NCBI RefSeq assembly: GCF_000003815.2
Contig: NC_049985.1
Coordinates: forward strand, 25,700,448-25,764,447
DNA from: Branchiostoma floridae
Lineage: Eukaryota; Chordata; Leptocardii; Amphioxiformes; Branchiostomatidae
Length of the DNA stretch: 64,000 bases
Reading direction: 5' to 3'
In this document: positions 51,501-60,773 of the stretch, one piece after another
Layout of the letters: every line of letters starts with the position of its first letter
Numbering within the stretch: the stretch's first letter is position 1
Notes under the pieces: generated by a model
Seen by the model: the letters and a program-made list of their open reading frames with translations, nothing else
Database searches by the model: none
Told to the model about the DNA's origin: nothing
Position numbers and translations under genes: made by a program

Positions 51501-53677
51501 GCCGTATTGATTTGATTGTGTAGTTGGTGGAGAAAAGGAAACGTTTTTCTGAAAGCATATTGAAACCCAGGCCAGTTACAGTATTTTCCATGGTCTTGTC
51601 TCCAGTTGACACTATCTTTGGGACGGTGCAAGCTATCATGTTACAGGGTTACCATGTTGTGTTGGTATGTCTCATGTTTTTTGCTGACTTGAAATAAAAC
51701 CATGTTCACACCCGAGCCGTGGTTGAACATGCTTCTTGTGATTGTACATGTATACCTGAGGTCTATGCAGATGTTTTGACATGTGTTGTGGTGTAATAGC
51801 TTTGGGAAAGATGACACAAGTAGATCTAGCGTACTCCATTGACGATTTCCTTTAGAACAGCTGACAGCTCCTTTGTAAGCCGTTTTATGAGTAGGCACAA
51901 TTATTCTAATGGAGGGCCTTCGTAAATGCGTTATCTGTAATGTTCCTAAATTCATATTTGGTAACATTTTGTCTTAAGCTTCAATATTTATTACAATCTC
52001 AGTTCTTCTACGCAACAAAATGGGAAATCACTACACCAAATTATCCAGCTCTTAAACGTAATTCTAAATCATTTTGAGTTGATGCATCATGCATCAAGTT
52101 TATATTATATCACGCTGAAGGTTTGATCGGTAAAGAATAAGGTAGTAAGTAAAGTTGACCAGACCCCCAGACCTAATAAGATGTGTAGACACTGAGGGTC
52201 ACCAACATATCTCGTTTATTCATGTCCGGCATTGCTAACACAGTACAGATAGTTTTGAAGAAGAAAAAAGAACATTTTGGAAAGAAAGTTTTTGCTGCAG
52301 AAATGCTTAAATGTTGTGGTTTGATTGCAAGTCGATGTTCGGTTTGCCCATCTGCGTTTTTAGAAGATCTGAACATTTTATAATGACCTGGAAGCTATCA
52401 AACTCGTAGTATCTGTCTCACTCAGAGAAGGAGAGTAATACTGTAGATTTATAGCTTTTGTGGTGGTTTTATTTTGCTGTCTTCTAAATTTGTATTAAAT
52501 TTTGTAACAATAATGTAGCCCAGTAGTCATACAAGGGAGACATATTCACATTGTCTGAAACTTGGGATGGAGGGTCACCATGAAAATAAAACCACCACGA
52601 AAGTTACAAGATTCACAGAGGGTTTTAAACTTTGACCTGCTTCTCGCCTTAAACGTTCACTGGTTTATAAAGTGAGGCATAACAGTGTGACCAATGAAAA
52701 GTGGGCTTATGGCGTAGGAAGGAGGTACAAGCATGCTGCAATTTGCCCCCCCTCAACAGAGTTTCCTGGAGACCCCAACCCCTGCAGACGCACCCAAGGA
52801 ATCCCCACTCGAAGCCCAAATCAAAATGGAAACTAACGCAGAGGAAGCAGTGCAGGTGAAAGAAGAACCCATGGACACAGCAGAAGAAGAAGAGAAGCCG
52901 TCAACGTCAGCAATGCAGCCACTCTCAACTATCAAAGAAATCCCCTTCCTGAGCGAGGAAGCTAAAGAACAGACAAACATCAAAGAGGAAGTTAGCGAGA
53001 ACATGGAAGTGGGAGAAACTGAACAGGTTAAAACAGAGACACCTGACATAGAAGTGAAAGAAGAGCCTAAGTCACCATTAGGTAATCAGTGTGAGGCAAT
53101 GGTACCAGCACAAGTAGATAATGTTACTATAAAACAGGAACCAGAGGAAGAGAATGGTCCAGCTCAACCTGATAATGATAATGAACAAACGACTGATCAG
53201 ATAGCTGTAAAGCAAGAGGTTGTTGATAACCCAGTCAAGACTGAACCTCCTACACCAGTGTCTGTTAAAAAAGAAGTGGAGGAAGAAAATGTTTCAACAG
53301 CTGTTAAAGAAGAGAGTGTTACAGAAAATGTAAAGGTAGAAAGGGTATCTCCAAGTCCCATGGAGGTGCCACTGGTTGAACCTAAAGTGGAGCAAGTTGA
53401 TGAGAATAGGGGACAAGCTATTAGCACAATTGGGGGTGGGACAAAGATCCCAGTGGTGGGGGGTGCCAGCCCCTTGCGGGGGTCGGCCATTTCTGTAGTT
53501 GGAGGAGGCAGCAGCCCTGCAAGGTTTCGGAGTAACAGCCCAATGCGGTCAATACCGGTGATCGGGGCAAGTAGTAGTCCAAACAGGACTGGTCAGTCTA
53601 CGGCCAAATCAGAAACTGCCCAGAAGCCCAAAACGGGGTCGTTCTTTAAGCTAGATCCATCTGCAAAAACCAAGTAA
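33545..53677 (+). CDS. PCF11: Pre-mRNA cleavage complex II subunit Pcf11
   Basis: Fourteen coding exons: 33545-33697, 36726-36851, 37725-37913, 39669-39854, 40366-41585, 41902-42091, 43298-46868, 47373-47565, 48666-48849, 49283-49322, 49725-49822, 50447-50539, 51035-51070, 52760-53677. Phases agree throughout and give about 2398 aa (human 1555). Exons 1-3 are the CTD-interacting domain (LMDSIVKNVGGDY, YKLRSTWDTIF). Exon 4 is a Gln-rich coiled coil. Exon 5 is Lys-rich then Arg-Ser-rich. Exon 7 holds a W-rich repeat and RMDG repeats. Exons 9-13 carry the zinc fingers and Clp1-contact region (YCGIQCSSCGSRF...NHLDWHFR; CDICQEPFEQFWDEDEEAWH...YHPNCYEDY). Exon 14 is an acidic tail. Pcf11 binds phosphorylated polymerase II CTD and promotes 3' cleavage and termination. 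The exon 7 start abuts a 556-base gap, so a few residues could be missing. Confidence 0.93.
36467..36650. repeat. Two-copy tandem repeat of about 88 bp in PCF11 intron 1
   Basis: GGAATTCCG...AATCTGTAG(T/G)CTCGTCATTT...AAGATTTT(A/G)AATTGTTA(G/A)ATCTA(A/T)AGGCTCTTGT occurs twice, starting near 36467 and 36555. It lies shortly before the exon 2 acceptor. Confidence 0.7.
39007..39080. mobile_element. Foldback element of the TAGCCTGG group
   Basis: TAGTCTGGAGTCCAGCCTTAAG pairs with CCAAGGCTGGGCTCCAGGCTA. It lies in PCF11 intron 3. Confidence 0.55.
40734..41340 (+). other. PCF11 Lys-rich and Arg-Ser-rich segment
   Basis: Within exon 5 the reading frame runs through a Lys/Asp/Ser region (KDTKSKDNKDKTKK style, about 40790-41100). 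It then enters an RS-type region (SPDRSTRRRS, SRSRSPVRRHSSRS, about 41100-41335). This is typical of 3'-processing and splicing factors, and probably disordered. Several GGTCAAGG-like repeats at DNA level follow from the RS codons. Confidence 0.75.
41695..41846. mobile_element. Partial CAGTCAAACCTG-type MITE in PCF11 intron 5
   Basis: ACAGTCAATCCTGTACTCTTGACCACC, AAAAGGACCACCTGGCCAAT, CCCATTGACATAAGCATTAAG and CTGTCTATAGTGACCACCTG match family members at 19605-19796 and 63016-63206. Confidence 0.65.
42480..42665 (+). mobile_element. SINE copy in PCF11 intron 6
   Basis: Shows a tRNA-like B box (GGTTCAACTTCCAGC) followed by GGAAAGGCCCTTTACATGAC, TTTCCTCACTCCACCGAGGTGTGAAA and GAGTACCTTACTTCAG, as at 13805 and 18250. 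Confidence 0.6.
42737..43292. other. Assembly gap, 556 N
   Basis: No sequence. The left flank is a SINE and the right flank is GGCAG immediately followed by PCF11 coding sequence. The exon 7 start is therefore only 5 bases from the gap. Confidence 0.9.
43858..46131 (+). repeat. W-rich internal repeat of PCF11, about 16 units
   Basis: Each unit of about 33-55 residues follows the pattern WEEDhRRWEEDMRRWEQDGR then KGxPPxEP: an amphipathic, highly charged helix with Trp every 7 residues, ended by a Gly-Arg/Pro-Pro turn. The clearest units begin near 44518, 44690, 45097, 45245, 45382, 45520, 45655, 45778 and 45911. First and last units are more diverged. The array accounts for much of the excess length over human Pcf11. 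Confidence 0.9.
46181..46470 (+). repeat. PCF11 GPRMDGPG repeat
   Basis: About a dozen copies of GPRMDGPG or close variants (GLGPRMDG, GHRMDGPG, GPGFRMDG), encoded by near-identical 18-27 bp DNA units. Vertebrate Pcf11 has a comparable run of FDGP/FEGP-like repeats at the same relative place, so this is likely the equivalent region. Confidence 0.85.
47619..48009. mobile_element. 391-bp MITE with TAA target duplication in PCF11 intron 8
   Basis: Termini GGCCTAGGAAAAAAAATGTT... and its reverse complement match over about 36 bases, through TGTGTTTCCTGTTTC. TAA flanks both ends (47616-47618, 48010-48012). Confidence 0.8.
48095..48210 (-). mobile_element. SINE tail fragment in PCF11 intron 8
   Basis: The minus strand carries TAGGAAGTAAAACTGGAGGCCC, AAAAGAGTAGGGGT, TTGGTCTCATGGTTGACATCTTGAAA, in the same order as the tail of the SINE at 18170-18520. 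Confidence 0.6.
49910..49995. mobile_element. Truncated TAGCCTGG-group element in PCF11 intron 11
   Basis: TAGCCTGGATGCCAGACTGTTTCCAGGGCC matches the left arm of 25796-25897, but no matching right arm is found. Confidence 0.45.
50092..50367 (+). pseudogene. Non-LTR retrotransposon ORF2 C-terminal fragment
   Basis: An 89-codon frame in PCF11 intron 11 reads LSHKIRKRRMALAGHCVRHT, LILWEPTEGKRRRGRKRTTF and ends EDKAEWRRIIHCDP. This is the familiar tail of non-LTR retrotransposon polyproteins (RR..LAGH..R, RRGR, A.DR..WR). The reverse transcriptase core is absent, so it is a 5'-truncated remnant. Clade cannot be told from this part. Confidence 0.75.
50540..50540 (+). other. GC-AG intron donor of PCF11 (exon 12 to 13)
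   Basis: Exon 12 ends GTGAACGGCAAG at 50539 and the intron opens GCAAGG. Exon 13 starts after TTCATTGCAG at 51035 with ACATACCATCC. The join gives VNGK/TYHPNCYEDY, matching vertebrate Pcf11. No GT donor near 50539 would keep the frame and this motif. Confidence 0.85.
50886..50921. repeat. (GTGA)n microsatellite
   Basis: About nine GTGA/AGTG units, in PCF11 intron 12. Confidence 0.9.
52820..53345 (+). other. Cluster of SUMO-type motifs in PCF11 exon 14
   Basis: Eleven hydrophobic-K-x-E motifs in about 175 residues: IKME, VKEE, IKEE, VKTE, VKEE, IKQE, VKQE, VKTE, VKKE, VKEE and VKVE. The surrounding sequence is acidic. Several sites have acidic or Pro-containing C-terminal context (VKEEPMD, IKQEPEEE), as in extended SUMO motifs. 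Confidence 0.7.
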
Positions 53678-54512
53678 GGTGTTACAAAACGTAATATTCT
53701 GAGCTGTTACACTATTTTATGATATTCTATGCTGCACTACAAAATGCTGTTGTCGTGAACATTTGTATTCTTGCTGCAAAGAAGTTAGATGCTTTTGCTT
53801 TCTGTTGTATTTGAGATTTGAACGACAAAACTTATGCCCTGTCATAGAATTTCGTGCCAAATTCTTAAGAGTAGACATGATGTTGACACTTACTTTGCAT
53901 CATATGTTGTATCCGTATAAATATATATATTAAGCACATTGTACATATAGAGTATCTATGTAGCTATCGTTAACTATCATCAATGAGTTTGTTTTTACAT
54001 AGCTACATGATAAGGGAAAACTGGACCAGATTTTTGTAATTTGTTACTATCGTCTTGGTTATGAAAATGATGATGGACTTATTAATGTACAAAGCCAGCA
54101 ATGAAAGAGGACGCTTGTACAAAGTGTGATCGGAGGCTTGTATAAAGTGTGCTCCGTGTTGAATACAGTCGTGTTACTGGATATGGTACACACTTTGTGA
54201 TACATTTTGTTTCAATGTTTAACGCACTAAGTACACTTGGCCATCCTTGGCCACAAAAAAACTGTAATACTGTTATGTAGTTTGTTAGGACTTCCAAAGA
54301 TATAGACTGAACTATAGTTCTCGCAATTTCTGTTAATGATTTGATTTGATGGTAAATGCTTCAATTCACTTTGTGGGTTTTCTCTCGCAGTTTGCTTATG
54401 TGTATAAAGTGCAATTTTGACGAAGTATCATACATATTTTGATGGATGCCATATATACTTATGTTGTACAGTTTTTGTGAAGGAAGGAATTGAACCAGGT
54501 TAGTGGAGAATG

Positions 54513-54518
54513 AATAAA
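54513..54518 (+). terminator. PCF11 poly(A) signal
   Basis: AATAAA 836 bases after the stop codon, the first clear hexamer downstream. The implied 3' UTR is 53678 to about 54540. Confidence 0.6.
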
Positions 54519-54587
54519 GATTCGTATGATTTGCAAATGGCTGTGTTTTGATGTTTGTGTTTGGTTTTTGATGTCAATGATTTAGTA

Positions 54588-54752
54588 GCCAGGAAGCCAA
54601 CCTGTTTCTACGGCCAAACCAGACTACCTCTTTAGCCTAAAATTTTAGGGCCAACATGCCCCTAAGGAAATTTTGACTTGGCCCCTCGAGTTAGACCCTG
54701 GAACCAAGGAGCTGACCTGTGTAGACCCTGGAAACAGTCTGGCTTCTTGGCT
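54588..54752. mobile_element. Foldback element of the TAGCCTGG group
   Basis: TAGCCAGGAAGCCAACCTGTTTC pairs with GAAACAGTCTGGCTTCTTGGCTA. The intervening part also has internal pairing. It lies just past the PCF11 3' end. Confidence 0.65.
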
Positions 54753-55388
54753 AGAAATGAATTGCCGATGATAGCTTCACTTCTGTGCTGTTACAGTTTA
54801 TTTGTTTTATACTGTCAGATAAGGAAGCGTTTCTTTTTTCTAAAACAAATTTTCTGTAAAAGCACCAGAACTGAAGCACTCATCTTGGCCATCTACAACT
54901 TAAATCTCCAAGTAGATGTAAAGATTTGGCTCCATATTGTGCTTTGTAGGAGGGGAATATTAAAGGACAGTAGAAGCCGTACAATTGCACACCCGATTTG
55001 CTAGCGCATTTCGTGCAATTATCCAGATGTTGCAACAAAAGGAAGTTATCAAGCTAGACCGCACCGCCACGTGATTTGGGGATTCCGTGCAATTAACAGA
55101 AATGTGCTGTTATCCGTTATGCAATTATCTGGCTTCTACTGCACAATACTAGAAAATACTACCAAATAGTACAAAAGCTGCTGAAAAACAATGAACCAGA
55201 TCATTACATCTGCTTGATAATGAGTTTACCTTTAAATAGTATATGAGGGTCAAAGCAACCAAATTTGAGTTGTTGTCACAGAGGATGTCGAAGTGGCTGT
55301 TTTTGATGTCCTGCCATTTGGGCAGAAAAAAGAAAAATACTTTCGAACATTTTTCTCTGTGATAACAGCACATTTGGTTGTGTAACCT

Positions 55389-55564
55389 TACTCTCCAAGC
55401 AGAGGTTAGGCCCCGGCTTAAACATTTTTAGCTGTTTTTATCGGGCTTTCTATTTTGTATTGTATGTTGTATTGGCTGGCGGACTTCAAGAAACATGAAA
55501 AAATGGAAAGCCCGATAAAAACGACTAAAAAAACAGTCGGGGCCTAACCTCTGCTTGGAGAGTA
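55389..55564. mobile_element. 176-bp foldback element with exact 9-bp target duplication
   Basis: TACTCTCCAAGCAGAGGTTAGG...CCTAACCTCTGCTTGGAGAGTA, flanked by GTGTAACCT on both sides (55380-55388, 55565-55573). A related element lies at 62128-62276 and a solo end (TCTCTGCTTGGAGAGTA) at about 40110-40126. Confidence 0.85.
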
Positions 55565-57087
55565 GTGTAACCTGAGTTAGATTTACTGGGTATCTCACTG
55601 AAGTTGTGGCACGTTGGTGACCTCGCTGCGGCCGAGCGATTTGACACAACGAATTTCATCGAGTCTTTTTACGCTTTGTGTTTTTTTAATATCTTTTTAG
55701 TCATACGTTTTGTATGATACTCCCATTTTAAATTCAAGGATAAGCGCCGCCGATAACGTGCTGCAGTCCAGTGAGATACCCGCTTTAGAAATCCGGGATA
55801 TGGATATGTGTCAGGAGTTAGTCTTTTCAAACATGAATGAAACTTTTTCAAAACACCTGTGGCATGATTGTGCGTATCACAAGAATTTGTCTAGAATGAA
55901 ATCGCTGGACATCTTTTGTACATGTATCTTTTATCTTGAAAAAATCCTTCAATAGAATATTTATTTCAATTTTGTACAGGTCAAAAGAAAGTCTTCTGTT
56001 TAACTTAGAATGATACAAACACAATACAAATACATTATTTTTGAAAAAGGTAGCACAAAGCCTCATTATTGTTGAGCCTTTAACTGTGTTCTACTAGTGA
56101 GACATATCCATCTGCCGCCATATGCCTGCAAAACAGAATGCTTTACTGAAGTCTTGAAGATTAAAAAAAAGAAAAGCCTGTGTGTTGAGGAGCGAAGGAG
56201 GTCCGAGGCCATCGACTGACATTTAATGCAACAGACGGGGCGACGTAGGTTGCACTTGTGACCCGTTGCTGCAATCAAGTGCCTCTAACGTCCCTGAAGT
56301 GGCACTATACGGGTCCATTCCTAATCTCCAAGCACATCTCTACAGGAGGCAAGAGACGGACAACATATAGCAACGATACAGCTTACATGTACAGGTGAAA
56401 AAAGACTTCAAAACCAAATATTTCTCGCATAGTGCCTGTATATAGAACATGAAGCCTGGCTACATGTTGTGTTTGAATTTATGTGACAATTTCCGCTTTA
56501 TTCTGTGTAACACCTTTTTTAGAAGGCCAAACATTCAAAAGATATTGAAGAACGAGACGAGCTCCAGAAATTAGTTTTGTAACCGAACTTTTGTCAGGAG
56601 TTGTCGAGGCCGAGATGATTTAATTTGATTACAGAGTAATTGGGTGAGCATTTTGTACTCTGTGGAGTTTCGGATTCTTTTACAGATCATATGCCTTGTA
56701 ACGTAGCCCACACTTTTGATAAGTCTTCTCGATGAATAACCATAGTTGATACGTTGGTCTTTTCCTCTTTGTGACACCTATTGATGACTGCTTTTGATAT
56801 TGCAGTGATACTAGATTGTTAACATCACACTTATACAATAGCACGGCAGAGACCTTAGTTAGGCCTAGGGAAAAATGTTGAAACTTTGGGTAAGTCCCAT
56901 TACATGTCATGTTAATTGGCTACTGACAGTTAATAGTCCAGACAACAGTTTCAAACGTCTACAACCCACAGCGTATACGCTGTTCCGTATTCGGTGTTCA
57001 TTTAGTGCACAACTCAGTCTTTTATTTCTGAACAATTCTTGCAAGATATCCGCAATCTTGAAATTTCTGAAGCGTCCCCTTCTCCTT

Positions 57088-57231
57088 GTATCACCCGTAT
57101 TAAAGACACTGCTTATCTGGATATATATATATATACATGTATATAGATTCGGGATATACCACGGTATATGTATAATTATTCATGTGCATTCATACCAGGG
57201 TCGAATCCGCCTAATGGCGTCTTTAATACGG
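57088..57231. mobile_element. Inverted-repeat element with CCCGTATTAAAGAC ends
   Basis: CCCGTATTAAAGACACTG pairs with GGCGTCTTTAATACGGG. The centre holds (AT)n and a TATACATGTATA palindrome. Target duplication unclear. Confidence 0.6.
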
Positions 57232-57835
57232 GCTAATCATACTGTCAAAGCCAGATCTGGCTAGATCAATATAGATGCAGTTGTTGACTAGAAACCGTCA
57301 GACCCCTCTACATCCCTCCATAACAACAATATCAAACCAAGGGGGTTAAAAAAACAGTGCTAGTCTACGCGTCGTGTATTTCTTTCTTTCTTTCTTTCAG
57401 TTTTCTCAATAGTTTCTCATCTCAAATTTTCCCGTGTTTACAGACAAAAAGAAAACTACTCTCCTCCTTACATCACAGAACCCACACATTATAGAAAAGG
57501 TGTCATCCTTTGTCTTCCACTGTCTCAGGAAAAGAAGTCGAACCCAACAAGTTACAGATTAGAGTTAGCTTTTAGACTAGAGTAGACACATTTTATACTG
57601 TTCTACACTATCTGTTTCTTTGTCCCTTTTTATGTTACCTGCAATTAGCCCTCGGGCAAGAATTTGCAATAAACTATATTATACTTTCTTTTTAAAACCG
57701 CTAATCCTTCGCATTCCTCCATAATCCCTACATTCAAAACAACAACACTAAACAAAAATCCTTGTTACATAACCCCAAATAAACTAGGTCTACACTCTAC
57801 AGACTAAAGCATGTAGAGATTCTTTCAAGCCACAT

Positions 57836-60730
57836 TTAGTCGGGCCCCGGGTTGGAACATTTCCAGGCATGATTCTTAGCCCGGAGCTTGATGATTCTCC
57901 TCACGCGGTTACCGCCCATCTCACTCATGTCAGTCATGTCGCCGGAGTCCTCTTCCTATGAATACAAAATTCACATGTAGATGTTGATGGATGTGCTGCC
58001 CCTACGGCCGGTGAGGCTATGGGACTTGGGACCTAGTCTCCAAGCAGACCCTACGGTGCCTTAGAAATAGTATTAAAGCTGGCAAGGCTCCGGTGCCAGC
58101 TTTGATACTATTTTAAGGCACCGCAGGGTCTGCTTGGAGACTAATGGGACCGGTGAGGTGAGGTGAGGAGGTACACAAGGAACGTAAATGAAAAGGTCTT
58201 TGATGTACATGTGTACGCAGTCTTTGCTTTTGATGTGCCTGATAACATTATCAATGATCTACAGTAACTTAAGGGACATGCGAGACATGCTCAATATTAT
58301 ACAGATTCCACCGCGCTTTCTTTCAAAACTGTTCATTTTCACAGTTAAATGTGTTATTTCGGGGTAATCATGATATTCCTGCTCCTCAGAGCTTCTAACT
58401 GGAGTTCTGTTTCTCGCCGCTATATGTAGCCGACGTAGGTGGCGCTTTTGCGGCGAGAACACAATCCCAAACGTGGCTGAGAGACATCGAAACGTCAGCA
58501 GGTGAGAGAAAACTGGTGGTGTAAAAGAAAACTCTTAATATGTCCTATTACCTACCAACTTGATGAAATCATTTTCGTATTCCTGATAAAAGTTTTAAAG
58601 AGTTACCTCTTGCCCTGTCTCCCCAGAGTCCCCACGCTCGCTGCAGTCTGGTTTCCCTGCCATCATGTGTTTCTTACCCAGCATCACACCGAGAACGGTC
58701 AGTCCCAACACCAACACCACACAGACGGTAACCAGGGTGATGGTCTTCCACTTCTTCGGGCATCGTCTGGCCTGGGCCTGTATACGGGGGGGGGGGGGGG
58801 GGGGGGGGGAGATCAATAAGTTCTCGGCCTCGCCAAGAAATGATAAGCACAACTCAAATTTCGAGGCACAACTTCATAGTATGAAGTCTTTGTCAATATC
58901 CTCCAAATTTCGAATCGTTGCAGTCATTACTTTCCCAGCACGTCTTTTTGAATCAGTAGGTAAGAGACAAGAAAAACAAGGGTGTACTGTGATCAGACAT
59001 GTGTGGGGTTGAGTTCCCATTAATTCATTGTCAAAATGTTTGATAATGATTCCCTTCCTATTTCAAGTAGAAAGAACTGGGTGTCTGACTTTCAGCAGCG
59101 CAACTTGACCCGCACACCTCGGGTCGCAGCTCGTGTTTTTTTGCTTTCATGTTACTTTGTGTCGCTTAGCTTTTAAAGTAATGATCATAATGTACATTTT
59201 GTCTCTAAAATGCACATCAATTCAACGTATTTCCGAAACAAACTTAACCGACCAAGACCTCCCTGTAAAAAATACCCTGCTACTAAAATACGAGGGTGAG
59301 TCAGAAAGTAATGCAAGTGGTTTCATAACAGACTCGTTTTTTTATCAATTGAGCTGAAATTTGGCACATAAGTAGAGAAATATGTCCTCTTGAGATTGAA
59401 TGTTTTAAATTTGGTCTTTATCATTTTATAAGCAACTGAGTTGATTTCAAGATGAACACACCCTTGGTAGCTTGTCAGACTATCAATTCCTCTAAATCTG
59501 ACACACTGAAAATCATTGTAGGAGGTTGAAATTATACATGTATGATACCAAATGTCTCTTTAGGTTGCGTGCCAATTTTCATTTCTAAACTCGTAATGGT
59601 TCTTTATTTACAGCTGCTAGGATGCAGTAAGTTGTGTTATAGAGCTGTTGGATGTATACACGAATTCGTGAGTTGTTGGTTAAAAGACTACTTTGCCATT
59701 ACCCCAAAGAAACGAAACTTTACACAGTTATTAACTGTTTAAAGGCCAAAAAGTGTGCTAAGTTTCATTTCTCTTTGTTAATGGAAAAGTAGGCTACAGA
59801 AAGTTTTAATCATGACACCGCAGATTTCATGACCTGGAAGACCACGTATACCTCACTCTACACCAGCAACGAAAAAAGAAAAACTGATCCGATTTCAGAG
59901 TTGAAATTAAGCATGTAGCGTATAGAGAAATACAGCTTATTACATGTGCAGGCTTAGTCTCCTACAATGGCAAAAATTGGTTTAGGGATATTCTTAATTG
60001 TACGTTGATTGGACCTCACTTTTCTTCTGACGGGATACCAAGGGTGTGGTCACCTTGAAAGCAGCTCAATCACTCATAAAATAATGAGCAACAAAGTTAG
60101 ATATTTCAATCTCAAGGGGAGATATGTCTTAACCTATGTTCCAAATTTCAAATCATTCGATCAAAGAACGACTCTGTTATGAAACCACTTGCATTAGTAC
60201 TTTCTGACTCACCCTCGTAGCATGGACACTTGCTGCCATATGCACTACAAGGGTCTGAACTACCCCTGGGAGCCAGCCAGGATCGGGCAGCTAGGACAGT
60301 TTATTCGGTGGCCCAGGACAGTCAGGCCCACCCGATCTCCTATTAGCGCCCCGGGGAGTTTAAGCCCGATGAGGTCCACCTGCCCTTATCCAAGGGTAGC
60401 GATAACTCCTTCAGAAGTTCGGGCTTAAACTCCCCGGAGCGCTTGGTCTTGGCTCCCTGAACAAAACTCGTTAGCTANNNNNNNNNNNNNNNNNNNNNNN
60501 NNNNNNNNNNNNNNNNNNNNNNNNNNNNNNNNNNNNNNNNNNNNNNNNNNNNNNNNNNNNNNNNNNNNNNNNNNNNNAACGAGTACTGACGGTGGAGACC
60601 CAGCTGGCACCGGTTCTGGAACCACGATGTTAGTCTGGATACCAAGCTTGGTTGGGAGTGGCTCCAAGTGGTAGGGAGGGGGGTCCTCCGGGCCTGTCTT
60701 CGCACTAGCCTCGACCTTCAGTTTACCCAT
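57836..60730 (-). CDS. Small single-pass membrane protein with PPxY motif, family unknown
   Basis: Three coding exons, 60587-60730, 58607-58777 and 57836-57955, all phase 0, give 144 aa. The N-terminus is Pro-rich with a PPPY motif (residues 17-20), a typical ligand of WW domains such as NEDD4-type ubiquitin ligases. Exon 2 encodes basic RRCPKKWK then a membrane segment of about 22 residues (TITLVTVCVVLVLGLTVLGV, residues 60-82). The tail is acidic then basic (RVRRIIKLRAK). No signal peptide. The exon 1 donor (TCA/GTACTC) is weak and sits next to a 100-base gap, so an extra exon could be hidden. An upstream untranslated exon ending AAGAG/GTAATA near 61561 and an acceptor TTTGCACAG near 60773 look plausible. 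I do not recognise a named homologue. Confidence 0.65.
58031..58144. mobile_element. Foldback element, TAGTCTCCAAGCAGACC ends
   Basis: TAGTCTCCAAGCAGACCCTACGG...CCGCAGGGTCTGCTTGGAGACTA with long paired arms (TAGTATTAAAGCTGGCA against TGCCAGCTTTGATACTA). TGGGACC occurs on both sides. It sits in the intron of the membrane-protein gene. A fragment of the same family is at about 61115-61185. Confidence 0.75.
58786..58809. repeat. 24-base poly(G) run (poly(C) on the gene strand)
   Basis: Uninterrupted G24 on the plus strand. On the minus strand it lies 8 bases upstream of the exon 2 acceptor (CCCCGTATACAG/GCC) of the membrane-protein gene, so it serves as its polypyrimidine tract. Confidence 0.9.
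59291..60217. mobile_element. Mariner-like non-autonomous element with inverted repeats of about 110 bp
   Basis: CGAGGGTGAGTCAGAAAGTA at the left end and its complement at the right continue as paired arms (GCAAGTGGTTTCATAACAGA...). TA dinucleotides flank both sides (59289-59290, 60218-60219). A terminus reading ACGAGGGTSWGTCMGAAAGTA is characteristic of mariner elements. No transposase frame in 927 bp. Confidence 0.8.
60346..60442. repeat. Hairpin, GCGCCCCGGGGAGTTTAAGC arms
   Basis: GCGCCCCGGGGAGTTTAAGC... (60346-60369) pairs with ...GCTTAAACTCCCCGGAGCGC (60419-60442). One or two mismatches. Confidence 0.75.
60478..60577. other. Assembly gap, 100 N
   Basis: Nominal-size gap inside the first coding intron of the membrane-protein gene. 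ACTCGTT on its left and AACGAGT on its right are inverted. Confidence 0.9.
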
Positions 60731-60773
60731 GGCGAAATGGGTCAACAGTAGTACTTTCCCGAATTATACTCTG

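Larger units (their letters stand above)
54755..57835. other. Intergenic between PCF11 and the membrane-protein gene
   Basis: Tail-to-tail spacer of about 3 kb. Contains the foldback at 55389-55564, an inverted-repeat element at about 57088-57231 (CCCGTATTAAAGAC ends) and a short (TTTC)n run near 57380-57400. The longest frames resemble no protein. The left part may include 3' UTR of the minus-strand gene. Confidence 0.4.

Noticed and set aside
52430-52640. Paired TTTTGTGGTGGTTTTATTTT and AAAATAAAACCACCACGAAA
   Set aside because: Probably another MITE (TACTGTAGATTTATAGC start), but the right end and target duplication could not be fixed.
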